Shown here in pieces: positions 1 to 8,956 of a stretch of DNA of 64,000 nucleotides (positions are counted from its first letter, which is position 1; each line of letters begins with the position of its first letter). The position numbers and the translations under genes were made by a program. This DNA comes from UBA5239 sp040391785. GTDB taxonomy: Bacteria; Verrucomicrobiota; Lentisphaeria; Victivallales; Victivallaceae. The notes below the pieces were generated by a model. The model was not told the DNA's origin. It made no database searches and worked only from the letters and a program-made list of their open reading frames with translations. Location: the NCBI GenBank assembly GCA_040391785.1, contig JBEBXH010000002.1, positions 62,001 through 126,000 of the forward strand. Direction: 5' to 3'.

Positions 1-1
1 T

Positions 2-376
2 AAATGGGTTCGTGGTTTCGATGGATTTTATATGATGGGGCTGGCGCTGGAATACATGGCCGTGAGCGGCAGGAAACTGTCGGAACTGGCCACGGAAATT
101 CCGCGTTATCATATCGTGAAAAGCATTATTCACTGCCAGGCCTCGCACGCGTACAGTTTGATCCGCGCCGTGATGCGGGACTTGAAGGCCGATGTCAAGA
201 TCACCGAAAATGACGGTATCCGGCTGGAATGGAACGACGGCTGGGTGTCGCTACGGGCGGCGTCCACCGATTCGGTGATCCGCATGATTTCGGAAGCCGG
301 CACCCGCGAAAAAGCCGTTGACCGCGAATTTTATATGCGTGGTTTGATCGATCGGCAGATTGGAGGTGCATTATGA
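2..376 (+). CDS. Phosphohexomutase (phosphomannomutase/phosphoglucosamine mutase family), C-terminal fragment cut by window edge
   Basis: The reading frame is open from the first bases, so this is the 3' part of a longer gene. The end of the product has the family's C-terminal phosphate-binding domain: an NDGWVSLR strand followed by RAASTDSVIR, at the place where the family has RPSGTEPxxR. Here Pro, Gly, Glu and Pro of that loop are replaced by Ala, Ser, Asp and Ser, while the flanking Arg residues and the Thr remain. The gene overlaps the next mutase by 4 bases (ATGA), so the two are probably translationally coupled paralogues. The divergent loop could mean a different substrate or reduced activity. 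The catalytic serine and metal loop lie outside the window and cannot be judged. Confidence 0.8.
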   Translation, partial: KWVRGFDGFYMMGLALEYMAVSGRKLSELATEIPRYHIVKSIIHCQASHAYSLIRAVMRDLKADVKITENDGIRLEWNDGWVSLRAASTDSVIRMISEAGTREKAVDREFYMRGLIDRQIGGAL

Positions 377-1758
377 AATTCCGTCAGAATTTGAAATTCA
401 GTACCAGCGGCATCCGCGGAGTGGTCGGCGAGTCGTTGACGCCGCGTTTGACGGCGGCGCTGGCGGCGGCGTTCGGCCGTTACGTCGGCGGCGGGCGGGT
501 GCTGATCGGGCGCGATACGAGGCCGAGCGGCGAAATGTTCGAGCATTCGGTGGTGGCGGGGCTGCTTTCGGTGGGGTGCCAGCCGGTGCTGCTGGGCGTG
601 ATTCCCACGCCCACGGTTCAGTTGATGGTGGCGGAGGCCGGCGCCAACGGCGGCATCGCGATCACCGCCAGTCATAACCCCGGACAGTGGAACGCCTTGA
701 AGCTGATCGGCAGCAAGGGGACATTTCTCGACGAAGTGGAGGCCGGAGAGCTTTTCGACGTTTACAATCAGAACGATTTCAATCCGTGCCACGAGAGCGA
801 ATTGCGCAGCATCCGGCACATTAGCGATGCATTTTCGATTCACTGTAAGCGGATTTTTGCCAATATCGATGTGGAGGCTATCCGTAAACATCATTTCAAA
901 GTCGCGGTCGACTGCTGCAATGGCGTTGGCGCGGTTTATTCGCGCAAATTCCTGGAAGATCTCGGCTGCGAGGTTTACACCATTCACGATCAGCCGAACG
1001 GTATTTTTGAGCGTATTCCCGAGCCGTTGCCGGAGAATCTCGGCGCGCTCAGCAAGCTGGTCCGCGAGAAAAAGTGCCATATCGGTTTCGCGCAGGACCC
1101 GGACGGCGACCGGCTGTCGCTGGTTGACGACCTCGGCACCGCGCTGCCGACGCATTATTCGCTCCTGATGACCGCCGACCACGTGCTGAGCGAGAACCCC
1201 GGCACGATGGTGGTCAATATCCAGACCTCGATGAACCTCGAAGAAATCGCCTCGACGTACGGCTGCGAAGTCGTTTACGCCAAGGTCGGCGAGATCAACG
1301 TGGTGCAGAAGATGATCGAAGTCGACGCCGAGCTCGGCGGCGAGGGTAACTGCGGCGGCGTGATCTGGCGCCGGGTGACGCCCGGGCGCGACAGTTTCGT
1401 GACCATGGCGCTGCTGCTGGAAATGCTGGCCATGTGCAACGAGCGCGTGTCCGACATTGCCGCCGACCTCGACCACTATGTCAGCTCTTCGGTTAAATTC
1501 GCCTGTCCGCCTTTTACCGCCCGCGAGATTGTCCGGATCATGACCACGCGCTACTCCGGCAAGCGGCTGATGACGATCGACGGACTGCGGGTCAATTACA
1601 ACGACGGCTGGATCCTGATCCGCCCCTCGAATACCGAGCCGGTTTTGCGGCTGACGGCGGAAACGCTCTCGGACGAGCGGACCGGGGAACTGCTGCAGCG
1701 TTTTCAAAAAGAAATTAAGGAACTACTGGAAGAATTCAATAAAACCACCAAACCTTGA
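373..1758 (+). CDS. Phosphohexomutase (phosphoglucosamine/phosphomannomutase family)
   Basis: Enzyme of the alpha-D-phosphohexomutase superfamily, which moves phosphate between C1 and C6 of hexose or hexosamine phosphates in the cytoplasm to feed cell-envelope sugar synthesis. All four signatures are visible in 461 residues: the catalytic phosphoserine loop TASHNP (Ser100), the Mg-binding DPDGDR (Asp242, 244, 246), the sugar-binding loop GEGNCGG and the phosphate-binding RPSNTEP (from Arg417). Length fits the family (about 440-470). It starts inside the stop of the upstream paralogue. Whether the main substrate is glucosamine-6-P or mannose-6-P cannot be decided from motifs, so no symbol is given. 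Confidence 0.9.
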   Translation: MKFRQNLKFSTSGIRGVVGESLTPRLTAALAAAFGRYVGGGRVLIGRDTRPSGEMFEHSVVAGLLSVGCQPVLLGVIPTPTVQLMVAEAGANGGIAITASHNPGQWNALKLIGSKGTFLDEVEAGELFDVYNQNDFNPCHESELRSIRHISDAFSIHCKRIFANIDVEAIRKHHFKVAVDCCNGVGAVYSRKFLEDLGCEVYTIHDQPNGIFERIPEPLPENLGALSKLVREKKCHIGFAQDPDGDRLSLVDDLGTALPTHYSLLMTADHVLSENPGTMVVNIQTSMNLEEIASTYGCEVVYAKVGEINVVQKMIEVDAELGGEGNCGGVIWRRVTPGRDSFVTMALLLEMLAMCNERVSDIAADLDHYVSSSVKFACPPFTAREIVRIMTTRYSGKRLMTIDGLRVNYNDGWILIRPSNTEPVLRLTAETLSDERTGELLQRFQKEIKELLEEFNKTTKP

Positions 1759-1773
1759 ACAAAGGAGGGCCAA

Positions 1774-2442
1774 ATGGCAAAAGAACCGGAAATCTATTTT
1801 TTCGACATGGATCACACATTGATCGACAATGATTGTGATGTCTCGTGGAAGCAATTTATCGTCCGCCATAACCTCGGACCCTCTGATTCGATGGAAAAGG
1901 CGGATCATTATTTTAAGGAGTATTGCAACGGCACTCTTGATTTCAACGAATTCATCAAATTTCAGCTGGCAGAATTCAAGGATGAGACCGATGTATACAT
2001 GGCGAAACTGGCCGACTGGCACTTCGAGGAATTCGTCAAAGAGCGGATTTACCCGGAAGCGAAAGCCCTGATCAAGTCGTTGCAGGAAAAGGGCAAAATC
2101 GTGGCGATTCTTTCCTCGACCAACCGGGTGCTCTGTGCTCCGGTGGCGCGTGCGCTCGGCATCAAATATCTCCTGGCGGCGGACCTCGAAATGGTGCAGG
2201 GAAACTGGTATACCGGTTATCTGCGCGGCGAGTATCCGGTGGGCCCCGGCAAAGTCGGGGTGGCGAAACGTTTCTGCGATGTCTTCGGCGTATCGCTGAA
2301 GGACACGGCATATTATGGCGACGCGCTGCTGGACCGGTTCCTGCTGGCGGAAGTCGGTTCCCCGTACGTGGTGAATCCGCACCCCGAGCTCGCCGCGCTT
2401 GCCAAAAAGAATAAGTGGCCCGAAGTTAAATGGACAATGTAA
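1774..2442 (+). CDS. HAD-IB family hydrolase (SerB-like phosphatase)
   Basis: Cytoplasmic phosphatase of the haloacid dehalogenase superfamily, subfamily IB, 222 residues. Motif I is FFDMDHT with nucleophile Asp11 and acid/base Asp13. Motif II is the SST near residue 114, motif III a conserved Lys in the PGKVGVAKR segment, and motif IV the YGDALLDR near residue 181. The helical cap between motifs I and II is typical of class IB (phosphoserine phosphatase and similar). A strong ribosome site, AAAGGAGG at 1761-1768, fixes the start. The gene overlaps ligA by 13 bases. The substrate is unknown; phosphoserine or another small phosphomonoester is a reasonable guess. Confidence 0.88.
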   Translation: MAKEPEIYFFDMDHTLIDNDCDVSWKQFIVRHNLGPSDSMEKADHYFKEYCNGTLDFNEFIKFQLAEFKDETDVYMAKLADWHFEEFVKERIYPEAKALIKSLQEKGKIVAILSSTNRVLCAPVARALGIKYLLAADLEMVQGNWYTGYLRGEYPVGPGKVGVAKRFCDVFGVSLKDTAYYGDALLDRFLLAEVGSPYVVNPHPELAALAKKNKWPEVKWTM

Positions 2443-4319
2443 ATTTCGATATCACGAAGTTGGACGAAGCGCAGCTCGCGCAGCTGATCGAATATCATAA
2501 CCGGAAGTATTGGGAAGACGGCGAGCCGGAAATTTCCGACGAACGTTATGATGAACTGTTGCGCGCGCTGCATGCGGTTAACCCCGACCATCCCCTGTTG
2601 GAGGTGGTCGGCGCCCCCACCGTGGCCGGCAGCGGCAAAGTCACTCACAGCCGGCCCATGCTGTCGCTGGACAAGGCGTATTCGCTGGATGAAGTGGTGA
2701 CCTGGGCGCTCAAATACATCCGCAACGATGACGAAGAGCTGCTGATCCAGCCGAAGTACGACGGTATTTCCGCCAATTTCGACGGCAAGGTACTCTCCAC
2801 CCGCGGCGACGGTGTGACCGGCGAAAATATCTCCGACAAACTGCCGTTGATCGAGCTGGAGACGCTTGATTACCGGGGCCCCCTGAACCGTCCGGCGCGC
2901 GGTGAAATCGTGATCCGTGACGATGATTTCAAAAACCTTTATTCGCATATTACCAAAAAAGGCGGCGGCTTCTACAAGAATTCACGCAACGCCGTGGCCG
3001 GGATCATGGGCCTGAAGGACGCCTCGGACATGATCCGCCAGGGCGCGCGGCTGACCATGGTCGACTACAACAAAATCAGCTATCAGCTGCCGTACCGCGA
3101 CCTGAAAGCCAAGTGGCCCGAAATCGCTGCCGAAATCGAAGAACTGCCGTATCCGATGGATGGCATCGTGATCAAGCTGGCCGACGAGGAATACAGTTTG
3201 TCGCTCGGCTCCACCGCGCACCATCCGCGCGGCCAGGTGGCGTTCAAATTCAGCGGCATCCGGCGCGAGAGCAAACTGCTGGAAGTCAAGTGGAGCTTCG
3301 GCAAAAACTGCCTGACGCCGGTGGCGGTGATCGAGCCGGTGGAGATCGGCGGTATCACCATCCGCCACGCCACGCTGCACAACGCGCAGAATATCGAGGA
3401 CAAGGATATTCATATCGGCGACACGGTGGTGGTCGAGCGCGCGGGCGATGTGATTCCGTACATCGTGCAGGCAATCCCCGGCGCAGAGCGCAAGGACGTG
3501 CTGATTAAGTGCTGTCCGTGCTGCGAGCACGAACTGGAACGGCGCGGGCCCGAGCTTTGCTGCGTGAATCCGGAGTGTTTCGAGACCAAGCTGCAGCAGC
3601 TCTGCGCGGCGGTGCGCAACATCGGCATCGAGCGCCTCGGCGAGCCGAACATCCGGCGCATGATGACGAATCTGAACGTGCATTCGCTGAAAGATATTTT
3701 CGCCCTGAAAAAGATCGAAATCCTGCAGCTGGAAGGCTTCAAGGATAAGTCGGCCTCGAATTTGTTGAAAGAGATCGCCGCGGCGCGCGATGTGAATGAT
3801 TATCAACTGCTTGCCGCGCTGAATATCCCCAATGTCGGGCCGAACGTGGCGAAGATGATTCTGAGCGAGTACACGCTGGCCGAATTGCGCGAACTCTCCA
3901 CCGAGGAGTTGTCCAAGATCAACGGCATTGGCCCCGAGCGGGCGGCGGCGATTTACCGCGAGATCCGCAACCAGGCGACACTGCTGGATGAATTACTGGC
4001 GGCGGTGCGGCTCAAGACCACAAAGGGCAGCAAGGAAGGCGGTTTGCCGAAGATCTGTTTCACCGGCAAGATGCCCGAGAAACGCTCCTTTTATCAGGAT
4101 CTTGCCCGCCAGCGCGGTTATGACCCCGTGGACGATGTGACGAGCGAGCTGGCGCTGCTGGTGGCTGATGACCCGAACGGCGGCAGTTCCAAGCTGGAAA
4201 AGGCCCGCAAACACAACATTAAAATCGTCGGCCTCGACGAGTGGATGGGCGAAGAGCCCGCCGCGCCGCCGCCGGATAAGCCGGAAGAATCGACAGGGCA
4301 ACTGGAGTTCGGATTTTGA
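2430..4319 (+). CDS. ligA: NAD-dependent DNA ligase LigA
   Basis: Seals nicks in duplex DNA during replication and repair, using NAD+ to adenylate an active-site lysine. Domains in order over 629 residues: N-terminal Ia region with YHNRKYWEDGEPEISDERYD, nucleotidyltransferase with the KYDG motif (Lys109) and TRGDGVTGENI, OB fold with VAFKFS and HATLHNAQNIEDKDIHIGD, a four-cysteine zinc finger (CCPCCEH then CCVNPEC), helix-hairpin-helix repeats (IPNVGPN, INGIGPERAA), and a C-terminal BRCT domain starting at ICFTGKM. The active-site context is KYDG rather than the usual KIDG, and the protein is somewhat shorter than the common 660-680. The start overlaps the phosphatase gene. Confidence 0.95.
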   Translation: MDNVNFDITKLDEAQLAQLIEYHNRKYWEDGEPEISDERYDELLRALHAVNPDHPLLEVVGAPTVAGSGKVTHSRPMLSLDKAYSLDEVVTWALKYIRNDDEELLIQPKYDGISANFDGKVLSTRGDGVTGENISDKLPLIELETLDYRGPLNRPARGEIVIRDDDFKNLYSHITKKGGGFYKNSRNAVAGIMGLKDASDMIRQGARLTMVDYNKISYQLPYRDLKAKWPEIAAEIEELPYPMDGIVIKLADEEYSLSLGSTAHHPRGQVAFKFSGIRRESKLLEVKWSFGKNCLTPVAVIEPVEIGGITIRHATLHNAQNIEDKDIHIGDTVVVERAGDVIPYIVQAIPGAERKDVLIKCCPCCEHELERRGPELCCVNPECFETKLQQLCAAVRNIGIERLGEPNIRRMMTNLNVHSLKDIFALKKIEILQLEGFKDKSASNLLKEIAAARDVNDYQLLAALNIPNVGPNVAKMILSEYTLAELRELSTEELSKINGIGPERAAAIYREIRNQATLLDELLAAVRLKTTKGSKEGGLPKICFTGKMPEKRSFYQDLARQRGYDPVDDVTSELALLVADDPNGGSSKLEKARKHNIKIVGLDEWMGEEPAAPPPDKPEESTGQLEFGF

Positions 4320-5620
4320 AGTCGAAACACAAGGAATTGCCGCTGCAGCAGCAATGGAACCGCCTCACACCCGGGACGGTTTGCAAGAGCGCGGACAACC
4401 TTGTGATCGAGATCATTTCCACCGGTTTATGGAATCATGAGGCGGGGCCGGATTTCCGCGACGCCCGGATCAAAATCGATAATCACGTTTTGACCGGCGA
4501 CGTGGAGATCCACAGTCGCGCTTCGGACTGGTTCCGGCACAACCACGAGCCGAATCCAGCGTATTTCAACGTGATTCTGCACGTGGCGGAAATCGACGAC
4601 CTGACCATGGCGCAGCGCAATCAGCTGCCTCCTCTGATGCTGTTGAGGCCCGAACAGGAAAGTGCTTCGCCCGGGACCGAGGTCCGGGCGGGCGAGTGTG
4701 CGGCGGTTTTCAGCCGCAAGGGCATGGACGAGCTGCGGACGTTTTTCGAAGACGCCGGCATGACCCGTTTCCACGCCAAGGCCGACGATATTGCCCGTCA
4801 GGCGCTGCTGGAGGGGATCGAGAAATCGACGCTGCGGGCGATGTTCGAGGCGGTCGGCTACAAGAATAACCGCGATAATTTTATCGAACTTTTTGAGCGC
4901 TACCACGAGTACGCGCCGGATATTCGCGAACGCGATTACGAGGCGATTATCTGGGGAGAATCGGGGCTGCTACCTGACCCGGCGGTCGATCCGCCCGCCG
5001 ATCCGCTGCTGAAATTCGAGTCCGCATGCTGGGACCGCTGGTGGAGCTTGCGCTTAAAGGCGCGGCCCGAAATCCGTTGGCGGCGCGACGGTATCCGGCC
5101 CTTTAACACGCCCGAGCGGCGGGTGGCGGCAGCGGTGCTGCTGGTGCGGCGTTTCGGGGAGCGGCCATTGCGCCGTTTCGTCGATTTCTCGATGAAATCG
5201 GGGTCCTACAAGGCGTTTATCGACGGGATGCTCTCGCAGCTCGAATTGAAGGATGACATGTGGGATCACTGGATTAACTTTTACAAGCCGAAGAAGCCCG
5301 CGGCCTCGGTCATGGGCAAGAGCCGGGCGCTCGAGCTCGCGATCAATGTCATCCTGCCCGCTATGCACGCGCACGGCCGGCTCGAGAAACACCCGGCCAT
5401 CGCCGAGTTCGCCGCCAAAGCGTGGCGCGAATTGCCGCCGATGCAGGAAAATACCATCATCCGCACGGTCAGCGCCAAATGGTTCGGCGAGGAGCGGATT
5501 GCCGCCGTATTCAAGGAGTCCGCGGCGACGGGGCAGGGGGCCATTCAGCTTTATCGCGAATTCTGCCAGAGCTGCAGCGGCGATTGCACCGGATGCCGCC
5601 TGCGCGAATCACTGCATTGA
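4316..5620 (+). CDS. DUF2851 family protein
   Basis: A 434-residue protein of uncharacterised family DUF2851. It has the recognisable N-terminal block NHEAGPDFRDARIKID, then VEIHSRASDWFRHNHEPNPAYFNVILHV, and at the C-terminus a cysteine cluster CQSCSGDCTGC that could bind a metal; a Cys-rich tail is, from memory, usual in this family. The family is best known from Bacteroidetes, and no function is established to my knowledge. The only start that gives the full conserved N-terminus is TTG at 4316, which overlaps the ligA stop (TTGA), so translation is probably coupled to ligA. The 3' end overlaps the convergent MFS gene by 12 bases. Confidence 0.82.
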   Translation: MKSKHKELPLQQQWNRLTPGTVCKSADNLVIEIISTGLWNHEAGPDFRDARIKIDNHVLTGDVEIHSRASDWFRHNHEPNPAYFNVILHVAEIDDLTMAQRNQLPPLMLLRPEQESASPGTEVRAGECAAVFSRKGMDELRTFFEDAGMTRFHAKADDIARQALLEGIEKSTLRAMFEAVGYKNNRDNFIELFERYHEYAPDIRERDYEAIIWGESGLLPDPAVDPPADPLLKFESACWDRWWSLRLKARPEIRWRRDGIRPFNTPERRVAAAVLLVRRFGERPLRRFVDFSMKSGSYKAFIDGMLSQLELKDDMWDHWINFYKPKKPAASVMGKSRALELAINVILPAMHAHGRLEKHPAIAEFAAKAWRELPPMQENTIIRTVSAKWFGEERIAAVFKESAATGQGAIQLYREFCQSCSGDCTGCRLRESLH

Positions 5621-6829
5621 TTTCGGCTTGGGAATGGTCCATGCGAACACACTGTTCGCCACGGCCATGATCGCCGCGAAAATGAACAGCACGCCCACGC
5701 CCAGCGTATCCCACAGCACCCCGCCGAGCAGCGCCGCGAAGACGCTGATCAGGTGGTTGATCGAAATACCGGTACTTAGCGTGGACGACAATTCTTCTTT
5801 GGAATTCGAGATCGAGCGCACGTAAATGCTCGAGGCCATGGCGGCGGTGCTGATGATCGCATCGAGCACGTAATTGATCACCACGATCCACAGCGCCACT
5901 TCTTTCGGGAACCATTTGTCGGCGAAGCCGTAAATGATGCAGACGAAAAACAGCACCACCGTGTCATAAATCATGATGTTGCGGTAGCCGAAGCGGTCGA
6001 TCAGTTTGCCGACCAGCGTGCCGCCGAAAATGTTGATGGCCGCGCAGACCCCGATCAGAATCCCCATATCCCGGGGTTCCAGGCCGTAAATGATGACCAG
6101 CACGAACGGCGCGAAGGTGATGAAAATCTGTTTGCGGGCCCCGTAAAAGAGCTCAAGAATATAGAATTTGTTGTATTTGCGGTGAAAATAGAGCCGCGGC
6201 CTTTTGACGATTTCATCGCCCACGCCGCCCTTCGGGAACGAACAGAGGAAACAGAGGAACATCAGTCCCATCATGATAACCCAGATGGCGTTGTAGGAGA
6301 CAATTCGCGAGGCATCGGGAAACAGCGTTTTGATCAGGAAAAATACCGCCACAACCACCAGCCCGCCGAACACCTGGCCTGCGTAACCGATGCTGGAAAA
6401 TATGCCCAGCGAAGAACCCTGTTTATTGGGCTTGGCGATGTGCAGCGCGATGGAGTTTCGCACCGGCATCATCAAGTGTTCGCCCACGCTCCACAGGACC
6501 ACCATGCAGATGACTAGAAAGCTGCTGGACCCGGAAAAAAGCAGCCCGATCGAGCCGAGCATCGCAATCAGCGTGGCGATGCGGAGAATCCGCCATTCGG
6601 TGAAGCGGTGCATCAGCGCCAGCAGGAACACCAGCACCAGTCCCGGCATTTCGCGGAAGAACTCCAGCAGTCCGCGCTGGGAGCCCGCATAGTTATGAAT
6701 TTCGACCAGGTAGTTGTTGAAAACTCCGGTAAAGCACCCAACGGCAATACCGAACAGTAGCACCCCGGCGAAAAAATTCCGCGCGCCGCGCCCGGAGTGA
6801 AAAATATCGGATAAATCAGCGATTTTCAT
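5609..6829 (-). CDS. MFS-type membrane transporter
   Basis: A 406-residue integral membrane protein with about twelve hydrophobic helices, a cytoplasmic loop near residues 205-225 (GGVGDEIVKRPRLYFHRKYN) separating two six-helix halves, and the second-half cytoplasmic signature GKLIDRFGYRNIM, which resembles the MFS A-motif. Substrate cannot be read from the sequence. It faces away from the uridine kinase-like gene, with about 120 bases of AT-rich DNA between the two starts that could hold both promoters. The gene stands alone and ends convergently inside the DUF2851 gene. Confidence 0.83.
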   Translation of the reverse strand: MKIADLSDIFHSGRGARNFFAGVLLFGIAVGCFTGVFNNYLVEIHNYAGSQRGLLEFFREMPGLVLVFLLALMHRFTEWRILRIATLIAMLGSIGLLFSGSSSFLVICMVVLWSVGEHLMMPVRNSIALHIAKPNKQGSSLGIFSSIGYAGQVFGGLVVVAVFFLIKTLFPDASRIVSYNAIWVIMMGLMFLCFLCSFPKGGVGDEIVKRPRLYFHRKYNKFYILELFYGARKQIFITFAPFVLVIIYGLEPRDMGILIGVCAAINIFGGTLVGKLIDRFGYRNIMIYDTVVLFFVCIIYGFADKWFPKEVALWIVVINYVLDAIISTAAMASSIYVRSISNSKEELSSTLSTGISINHLISVFAALLGGVLWDTLGVGVLFIFAAIMAVANSVFAWTIPKPKSMQ

Positions 6830-6951
6830 AATGTATGATCCTATAAATATAAGCAGGTAATATACACCTTTTTACCTTGAATTCAACCGGATGTGGATTG
6901 CTATCGCCGAAATCGGCATTATCTTATGCATGAAAACAGTGGAGTCTGAAG

Positions 6952-7503
6952 ATGAAAAAAATACTGGCGGGAATCGGCGGCGGCAGTGCCTCCGGGAAAA
7001 GTTATCTGAGCGAAAAACTGGCGGAAATGCTGACCGGTTTCAAGTTGGCAATCATTCACACGGACCGGTTTTTCAAGCCGGTAAAGCCGCAGATGATTTC
7101 GCGTTTCTCCGGTAACAGTCTCGATGATTTTAATCAGCCGGAAAGCTGGGATTTTGCCGCCTATCATGAAGCGCTGGCGGATGCGTTGAACAGCGACGTC
7201 CAGATCATCATCGCCGAAGGAATATTTGCCATTTTCGAGCCGGAAGTCCGGGAGAAGTTCGACCTGACTATTTTCGTTGATACGCCCTCGGATGAGCGTT
7301 TTTACCGTCGGATCAAGCGGCGGATGGCACTGGGGATCACCCTGGAAGAAGAGGCCGATTATTTCCTCGGAACTCAGCGGTTTCGGCACGAAGAATTCTA
7401 TGAACCTTTGAAAAGTCATGCTGATATCATCGTCAACGGCAGTAATATCACCGAACGCAAAGTAACAGTCATCAGCACCTACCTGAAAAGCTTGATCTAT
7501 TAG
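6952..7503 (+). CDS. Uridine kinase-like P-loop nucleoside kinase
   Basis: A 183-residue P-loop kinase of the uridine kinase/phosphoribulokinase superfamily. The Walker A motif GGGSASGKS is at residues 9-17. The base HTDRFF sits where uridine kinases have a conserved DxFY substrate motif, and IIAEGIFAI matches the EGILxF strand of the family. A lid-like basic stretch YRRIKRRM follows. It is shorter than classical uridine kinase (about 210), so phosphorylation of uridine/cytidine is likely but a related nucleoside, for example nicotinamide riboside, is possible. The start is supported by GGAGTCTGAAG just upstream. It is a single-gene unit. Confidence 0.8.
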   Translation: MKKILAGIGGGSASGKSYLSEKLAEMLTGFKLAIIHTDRFFKPVKPQMISRFSGNSLDDFNQPESWDFAAYHEALADALNSDVQIIIAEGIFAIFEPEVREKFDLTIFVDTPSDERFYRRIKRRMALGITLEEEADYFLGTQRFRHEEFYEPLKSHADIIVNGSNITERKVTVISTYLKSLIY

Positions 7504-7812
7504 AGTACTAGATTAATTGGATAGATTTTTGTGAATGCCTGCCGACTGTCTACGTAAAGCTTAATGGATGAGTCGGTATTGATGTGAATTTATATTAATC
7601 TGGAATAGTATGGATATAAAAAAATTGCTGAAAAATTTTTAAATTATTTGATTTAAATAACGTTCTAATATATATTGTCCATGATTATCGATCGTATTTC
7701 TATTTTATAGGCATAGTAAAATATTGCTGTTAAAAATGACAATTAATGCATCGGAATCTGCCCCGTTTATCCGGGTATTCGCCAAAGAATAAAACGTGAA
7801 CAGAAAGGGACA
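7504..7812. other. AT-rich intergenic region without a recognisable gene
   Basis: About 310 bases, much richer in A and T than the flanking genes, between the kinase stop and the OadG-like gene. No ORF with coding character and no strong hairpin terminator was seen. The ribosome site for the next gene (AGAAAGGGA) lies at the right end. It probably holds the promoter of the small membrane protein gene. Confidence 0.5.
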
Positions 7813-8046
7813 ATGATGGAACTTGTAATGGATGGCGTAAAACTGGCTGCAGTCGGTTTGGGCGCTGTAGCCGGATTTCTGGTTGTGGTGATCGGAGCGA
7901 TTTATCTGAACCGTGCGATTGCCAAACCTTTCGAGCATCTCCTCGAGCCGAAAAAAGAAGCAGCGTCAGCCCCGAAAGGCGGCAATGATGAAAAGCTGCG
8001 CATGGCCGCCGCCGCCGCGATCGCCGCTCACCGGCACGGCAAATAA
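7813..8046 (+). CDS. OadG-like small membrane protein (sodium-pump decarboxylase gamma subunit family)
   Basis: A 77-residue protein with one N-terminal transmembrane helix (about residues 12-33), a short polar linker, and an Ala-rich tail ending AAAAAIAAHRHGK, the typical layout of the gamma subunit of oxaloacetate/methylmalonyl-CoA decarboxylase Na+ pumps. In that complex gamma anchors alpha to the membrane beta subunit and carries a metal site near its C-terminus. No alpha, beta or biotin-carrier gene lies nearby, so the subunit is orphaned here and must act with partners encoded elsewhere or have another role. The start may be either of two adjacent ATG codons; the ribosome site AGAAAGGGA precedes both. 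Confidence 0.72.
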   Translation: MMELVMDGVKLAAVGLGAVAGFLVVVIGAIYLNRAIAKPFEHLLEPKKEAASAPKGGNDEKLRMAAAAAIAAHRHGK

Positions 8047-8057
8047 TTCAGAGGGAA

Positions 8058-8190
8058 ATGCGAGGAACTCCGCGTTCCTCGCGCACCAGCGGCAGGCCGT
8101 ATTGGCCTGCACCTCGGTACTTTTAAGAAAGGGGATCCGCGAGTTTCCGACTCGCGCAAGGAGGCTGCCGCCCCTTGACCCTGCTGGAGA
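8058..8190. repeat. Dispersed multi-hairpin intergenic repeat, copy A
   Basis: Lies between the convergent OadG-like and NAD kinase genes. It contains three consecutive inverted repeats: GCGAGGAAC with GTTCCTCGC, GCAGGCC with GGCCTGC, and CGCGAGT with ACTCGCG, followed by GGCTGCCGCC. A second copy occurs at 45742-45924. In the first hairpin the two copies differ in sequence on both arms yet still pair, which points to selection for structure. Function unknown; it may be a non-autonomous mobile repeat or a structured RNA or terminator. Confidence 0.7.
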
Positions 8191-8194
8191 TGTT

Positions 8195-8953
8195 TTAAAC
8201 CGGGCCGGGGCCGGTCATCCGGACAAACGGGTACTGGTTGAAATGGCGCAGGAAACGGCATTTGGGGCACATGAAGTTTTCAAGGCCGTAAATGCGGGCG
8301 ACCTGGTTTGACTGGCGCAGGAGCACCTCGTCGTACTCTCTCATGATGATCCGCTCCGGATCGTTGTCGGCAATGATTACACCGGGGCCGCGGATGATTT
8401 TGATGCGCACCTCGGATTCCTCACTGATTACCATGTGATTGACCAGTTCCATGCTGTTGCTGAAGGCCAGCCCGAGCCCCACCCGGAATACGCTGTGGGT
8501 GATGCTGCGGTAATATGCCGAGCTGCCGTGCACGGAAGAGAGGCCGACGGCGTCGCCGGCGATTTCCTCGGCATAGAGCTGGTTGTCGATCCAGACCTGA
8601 TAGCGCAGGGCGCTGGCGGGATCGTGGTTGTGGATATAAATATCGTTCAGGGCCAGCAGGTGATGCGAAGTTACATGGGCCTCCAATTTCTTCGGAGTGC
8701 TGAGGACGGTTTGGCCGTCGAAGAAACTCTGCAGCTGTTTTTCATGGATATGGTCCTCGCAGAGCCGGGCGCTGCGGGTGTCGCGCAGGGGCAGTTTGGG
8801 GATGCCGGGGTAGGTGCGCTCGGCGCCGAGCAGACTGCCGTCGCCGCCGTAGGCCACGATGAGCTCCGGCGTGCCGTCGGTCTCCTCCATTCCGCAGGAA
8901 TTCAGCAGGGGACGGATGTCTTCGATATTTTTTCCGGTCAGCTTGATTTTCAT
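8195..8953 (-). CDS. NAD kinase family protein
   Basis: Phosphorylates NAD+ to NADP+ in the cytoplasm (family role). The 252-residue product has the diagnostic GGDGSLLGAER glycine-rich loop at about residue 36, the LALNDIYI strand corresponding to the family's LNExxI, and a later GDAVGLSSVHGSSAYYRSI segment in place of the usual GDGxxxSTPTGSTAYxxS. The second motif is thus clearly divergent. The C-terminus adds a CPKC pair not usual in NAD kinases. It lies 3 bases after the RNA methyltransferase gene, so the two form a leftward operon. GAGGG upstream may serve as ribosome site. Confidence 0.78.
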   Translation of the reverse strand: MKIKLTGKNIEDIRPLLNSCGMEETDGTPELIVAYGGDGSLLGAERTYPGIPKLPLRDTRSARLCEDHIHEKQLQSFFDGQTVLSTPKKLEAHVTSHHLLALNDIYIHNHDPASALRYQVWIDNQLYAEEIAGDAVGLSSVHGSSAYYRSITHSVFRVGLGLAFSNSMELVNHMVISEESEVRIKIIRGPGVIIADNDPERIIMREYDEVLLRQSNQVARIYGLENFMCPKCRFLRHFNQYPFVRMTGPGPV

Positions 8954-8956
8954 ATA

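Noticed and set aside
331..1707. Long open frame on the minus strand opposite the phosphohexomutase
   Set aside because: GC-rich antisense frame with Arg/His-rich translation and no motif; the plus strand carries a complete enzyme.
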